From NCBI GenBank assembly GCA_038323655.1, contig JBBQHE010000159.1, forward strand, positions 1-10,651: DNA of 10,651 bases, given 5' to 3'. This document shows, one piece after another, positions 8,854-10,651 of this stretch (position 1 is the stretch's first letter; the number at the start of each line of letters is the position of its first letter). The position numbers were made by a program, and so were the translations under genes. The notes beneath the pieces are model-generated. The model was not told the DNA's origin, did no database searches, and saw only the letters and a list, made by a program, of their open reading frames with translations. The stretch comes from Humitalea sp038323655. GTDB lineage: Bacteria > Pseudomonadota > Alphaproteobacteria > Acetobacterales > Acetobacteraceae.

Positions 8854-9816
8854 ATGCGTCGCCGCCACCTCCTCGCCCTGCCGGCGTTGATCCCCGCCAT
8901 CGCCCAGGCCCAGGCCTGGCCGGCACGGCCGATCACCATGGTGGCCCCGTTGGCCGCGGGGTCGTCGGTGGACATCATGGCGCGCCTGCTCGCCGAACAA
9001 TGGGCGACGCGGCTGCCGGGCCAGGTGGTGGTGGAAAACCGCCCCGCCGCCAATGGCACGCTGGCGCTGGAACAGGTCGCCCGCGCCGCCCCCGATGGCT
9101 ATACCGCGGTGCTGCTCGGCCAGACCTCGGTTGCCTTCAACCCGCATATCTATCCGGTGCTGCGGTACGATCCGCTGCGCGATTTCGCCTTCGTCACCAC
9201 GCTGGCCGGCGTGTCCAACGCATTGGTTGTGCGGGCCGCGAGCCCGTTCCAGTCGGTTGCCGATATCGTGGCGGCGGCCCGTGCGGCGCCCGGGCGGCTG
9301 ACCTATTCCTCGGGCGGGGTCGGCACCACGCATCATGTGTCATCGGCCATGCTGGCACAGATGGCGGGGGTGGAATTCACCCATGTGCCCTATCGCGGCG
9401 CGCCCCAGGGCATCCTGGCCGCGACGACCGGCGAGGTGGATTTCGCCTTCTACAATATCTCGACCATCCTGGGCGGGGTGCGCGGCGGCACGCTGCGGGC
9501 GCTGGCCGTGACATCGCCCGAGCCCTCGGCCTTCCTGCCCGGCGTGCCGACGATGATCGCCTCCGGCATCGCGGGCTATACCATGCGGACCTGGTTCGGC
9601 GTCGGCACCGTCGCCGGCACGCCGGCCCCCATCCTGGCCCGCATGTGGGCGGTCACGCGGGAAATGCTGGCCGATGAGGCGGTGCGGCGGCGCCTGACAG
9701 ACCTCGGCTTCGAACTGATCGAGCCGCTGCCGCCCGAGGCGATGATGGCCATGGTGCGGGCCGAACACGAACGCTGGGGCCCGATCCTGCGGGCGGCGGG
9801 CGCCCGGGTGGAGTAG
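8854..9816 (+). CDS. Bug/TctC-family tripartite tricarboxylate transporter solute-binding protein
   Basis: The 320-residue product is a periplasmic binding protein of the Bug (TctC) family, which in tripartite tricarboxylate transporters delivers carboxylates or other small solutes to a TctA/TctB membrane pair. The N-terminus MRRRHLLALPALIPAIAQAQA is a signal peptide with an arginine-rich start and a likely cleavage after AQA near residue 19-21; the mature protein opens with the family motif WPARPITMVAPLAAGSSVDIMAR (seen at 22-44). Further family landmarks are VVENRPAANGTLALE (about 59-73), APDGYT (about 79-84), FNPHIY, YDPLRDFAFVT, LTYSSGGVGTTHH (about 149-161), FTHVPYRGAPQ (about 173-183) and GEVDFAFYNI. 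No tctA or tctB is present here, as is common for the many orphan Bug genes of Acetobacteraceae and Burkholderiales, so the ligand cannot be named; pairing with DUF3604 suggests that the hydrolase may act on the imported solute. It converges on sspB with 11 bases between the stops. Confidence 0.92.
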   Translation: MRRRHLLALPALIPAIAQAQAWPARPITMVAPLAAGSSVDIMARLLAEQWATRLPGQVVVENRPAANGTLALEQVARAAPDGYTAVLLGQTSVAFNPHIYPVLRYDPLRDFAFVTTLAGVSNALVVRAASPFQSVADIVAAARAAPGRLTYSSGGVGTTHHVSSAMLAQMAGVEFTHVPYRGAPQGILAATTGEVDFAFYNISTILGGVRGGTLRALAVTSPEPSAFLPGVPTMIASGIAGYTMRTWFGVGTVAGTPAPILARMWAVTREMLADEAVRRRLTDLGFELIEPLPPEAMMAMVRAEHERWGPILRAAGARVE

Positions 9817-9827
9817 CCCCGCCGGCG

Positions 9828-10376
9828 TCAGTCCCGCGCCGGCTTGCGGCGAAAGGCGTCCAGGCTGATGACCTGGGGCTTTGCGGCTTCGGGTTCGGCC
9901 GGATCGACCGCGGCCACCGTGCCTGTCGGCGCCGGAAGCGCTGCCGTTGGGCTGGCCGCCTCGATCGCCGGCTCGGCCGCCGCCTGGCCTCGCGGCGCCA
10001 GGCTGAAGCGCAGCCCGACCCGCACCGCCGGGTCCCAGAAGGCAGTGATGGCGGCAAAGGGGATGATCAGCGTCGAAGGCACCTGGCCGAAGGACAGGCC
10101 GACGGAAAACACGCGGGCGGCGCGATCGACCTTCAGGTCCCAGTACTGGTGCTGCAGGACGATGGTCATCTCCTCCGGGTAGCGGGCGCGCAAGTGCCCG
10201 GGGATGTTCACGCCGGCCGCGGTGGTGATGAAGGTGATGTAGAAGTGGTGTTCGCCGGGCAGGCCATGCTTCACCGCATGTTCCAGCGCGCGGAGCATCA
10301 CCTCCCGCGTCGCCTCCTCGGTCCAGGCGTCGTAGGGCAACAGGCTGTCACCCGGCAGGTCATTTTCCTGGCTCAT
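9828..10376 (-). CDS. sspB: ClpXP adaptor SspB, alphaproteobacterial type
   Basis: SspB captures proteins carrying the tmRNA-encoded ssrA tag and tethers them to the ClpX unfoldase for degradation by ClpXP. The 182-residue protein has the alpha-type layout: a folded substrate-binding domain (about 10-127), with the conserved HHFYITFITTAAGVNIP (43-59), YPEEMTIVLQHQYWDL (66-81), FSVGLSFGQVPSTLIIPFAA (90-109) and ITAFWDP (110-116); then an Ala/Pro-rich flexible linker (about 128-165); then a short C-terminal ClpX-binding motif, VISLDAFRRK (169-178). The start ATG at 10376 has AGGGA 9 bases upstream. The 3' end of ssrA, which encodes the tag, lies immediately upstream on the same strand. The call is firm, since both the core and the tail motif are intact. 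Confidence 0.94.
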   Translation of the reverse strand: MSQENDLPGDSLLPYDAWTEEATREVMLRALEHAVKHGLPGEHHFYITFITTAAGVNIPGHLRARYPEEMTIVLQHQYWDLKVDRAARVFSVGLSFGQVPSTLIIPFAAITAFWDPAVRVGLRFSLAPRGQAAAEPAIEAASPTAALPAPTGTVAAVDPAEPEAAKPQVISLDAFRRKPARD

Positions 10377-10509
10377 TCACGAAATCCCTGAACCCATTTG
10401 GCGCCGGTGCCTCTGGAAAGTGTCTCGACTGATACCATCCGTGCACAACTGACCCTGGCGACACGCTGCGTCTACCCGATGCGCGAACCCCCCGGTAAGC
10501 CGGGTGGTG
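10377..10509 (-). promoter_or_regulatory. ssrA-sspB intergenic region / sspB leader
   Basis: These 133 bases separate the ssrA terminator from the sspB start codon. I see no gene. On the minus strand there is a strong hairpin at 10508-10487 (ACCACCCGG and CCGGGGGGT arms with one mismatch, CTTA loop), not followed by a T-run, and an AGGGA ribosome site close to the sspB ATG. Promoter hexamers are not convincing; TTGTGC at about 10447-10442 is the only -35-like element noted. sspB could therefore use its own weak promoter here or depend partly on read-through from ssrA. Confidence 0.4.
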
Positions 10510-10544
10510 AAAAAGTGGGGGGCTTCTGTTGCCCGGTGCCCCCC
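10510..10544 (-). terminator. Intrinsic terminator of ssrA
   Basis: On the minus strand, GGGGGGC (10544-10538) pairs perfectly with GCCCCCC (10523-10517) around a 14-base loop, followed by AC and then TTTTT (10514-10510). This is a standard rho-independent terminator placed just after the tmRNA tag hairpin, which marks the 3' end of the tmRNA precursor and argues that the tag-coding segment is the last part of the gene, as in permuted ssrA genes. Confidence 0.85.
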
Positions 10545-10651
10545 GAACCGCGCTTACCTATTCCTAGGCAGCGAGCGCCACAGCCTCACGGCTGTTATCG
10601 TTGGCACTTGTGAATGGCCCATTGCGGCGGAGCCATACCGAACGAAAACCG
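10545..10651 (-). ncRNA. ssrA: tmRNA (ssrA), 3' coding segment of a permuted two-piece gene, partial
   Basis: tmRNA rescues stalled ribosomes: charged with alanine, it adds a short tag that sends the unfinished protein to ClpXP and other proteases. On the minus strand, bases 10605-10564 encode A-N-D-N-S-R-E-A-V-A-L-A-A followed by TAG. The opening ANDN is typical of alphaproteobacterial tags and the ending LAA is the ClpX-recognised end; with the alanine carried by tmRNA itself the tag would be AANDNSREAVALAA. The bases just before the resume codon GCC (CACAAGT) resemble the usual context. The end of the tag frame folds into a hairpin, 10578-10550: GCGCT pairs with AGCGC and CCTA with TAGG around a GGAA tetraloop. 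A terminator follows at once, and no T-arm or CCA end is found downstream, so the tRNA-like acceptor part must lie 5' of the tag, beyond the window edge. That order is the circularly permuted, two-piece arrangement known in alphaproteobacteria. The exact mature 3' end cannot be set by eye. sspB lies downstream on the same strand. Confidence 0.88.

Noticed and set aside
6500..8926. Minus-strand open frame of 808 codons opposite the DUF3604 gene
   Set aside because: Despite its length it has shadow composition (Arg/Gly/Gln/His/Asp-rich, no motifs), and the plus-strand frame contains all DUF3604 metal-site motifs.
10398..10613. Plus-strand open frame of 71 codons across the ssrA end
   Set aside because: It runs antisense to the tmRNA tag, its terminator and the sspB leader, and its product has low-complexity Pro/Gly composition without family resemblance.
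10564..10651. Standard one-piece tmRNA
   Set aside because: A terminator follows the tag hairpin directly and no T-arm or CCA-ending acceptor half is found between it and sspB, so the permuted order fits better.

Overview
The window is very GC-rich and tightly packed. It reads as the chromosome of an alphaproteobacterium, most likely an Acetobacteraceae (Roseomonas-like) member. The evidence is an alpha-type SspB, a tmRNA tag beginning ANDN on what looks like a permuted two-piece ssrA gene, a small ribbon-helix-helix gene next to fumC, and a Bug/TctC-type solute-binding protein. The family assignment is inference from gene content and composition; no 16S rRNA is present.

Layout. (1) 1-2099, plus strand: the 3' part of a large AsmA-family envelope protein gene. 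(2) 2105-6403, minus strand: a compact six-gene run read from 6403 downwards: class I (iron-sulfur) fumarase, a 72-residue protein of unknown function, a RidA-family protein, a GLOD5-like VOC protein, class II fumarase FumC, and a small ribbon-helix-helix protein. The first four genes are joined by ATGA, GTGA and TGATG overlaps, and the last two follow after gaps of 8 and 10 bases, so one transcript is very likely. (3) 6404-6532: a 129-base divergent control region. (4) 6533-9816, plus strand: a DUF3604 (PHP-like metal-dependent hydrolase) gene followed 11 bases later by a periplasmic Bug/TctC solute-binding protein gene. (5) 9828-10376, minus strand: sspB, the ClpXP adaptor. (6) 10377-10651, minus strand: the sspB leader, an intrinsic terminator, and the 3' end of ssrA (tmRNA), including the complete tag reading frame (A)ANDNSREAVALAA. 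The 5' part of ssrA lies beyond the window.

How the genes fit together. The fumarase run pairs an oxygen-sensitive Fe-S fumarase with an iron-independent isoenzyme, and places between them two small proteins from families linked to reactive-metabolite handling (RidA, VOC). The right end puts the gene that encodes the degradation tag directly upstream of the gene for the adaptor that recognises tagged proteins. The most noteworthy points are this ssrA-sspB adjacency, found from a short tag frame on the minus strand in a region with no protein gene, and the dual-fumarase operon with its embedded uncharacterised 72-residue protein. I saw no mobile element, CRISPR array, rRNA or tRNA.
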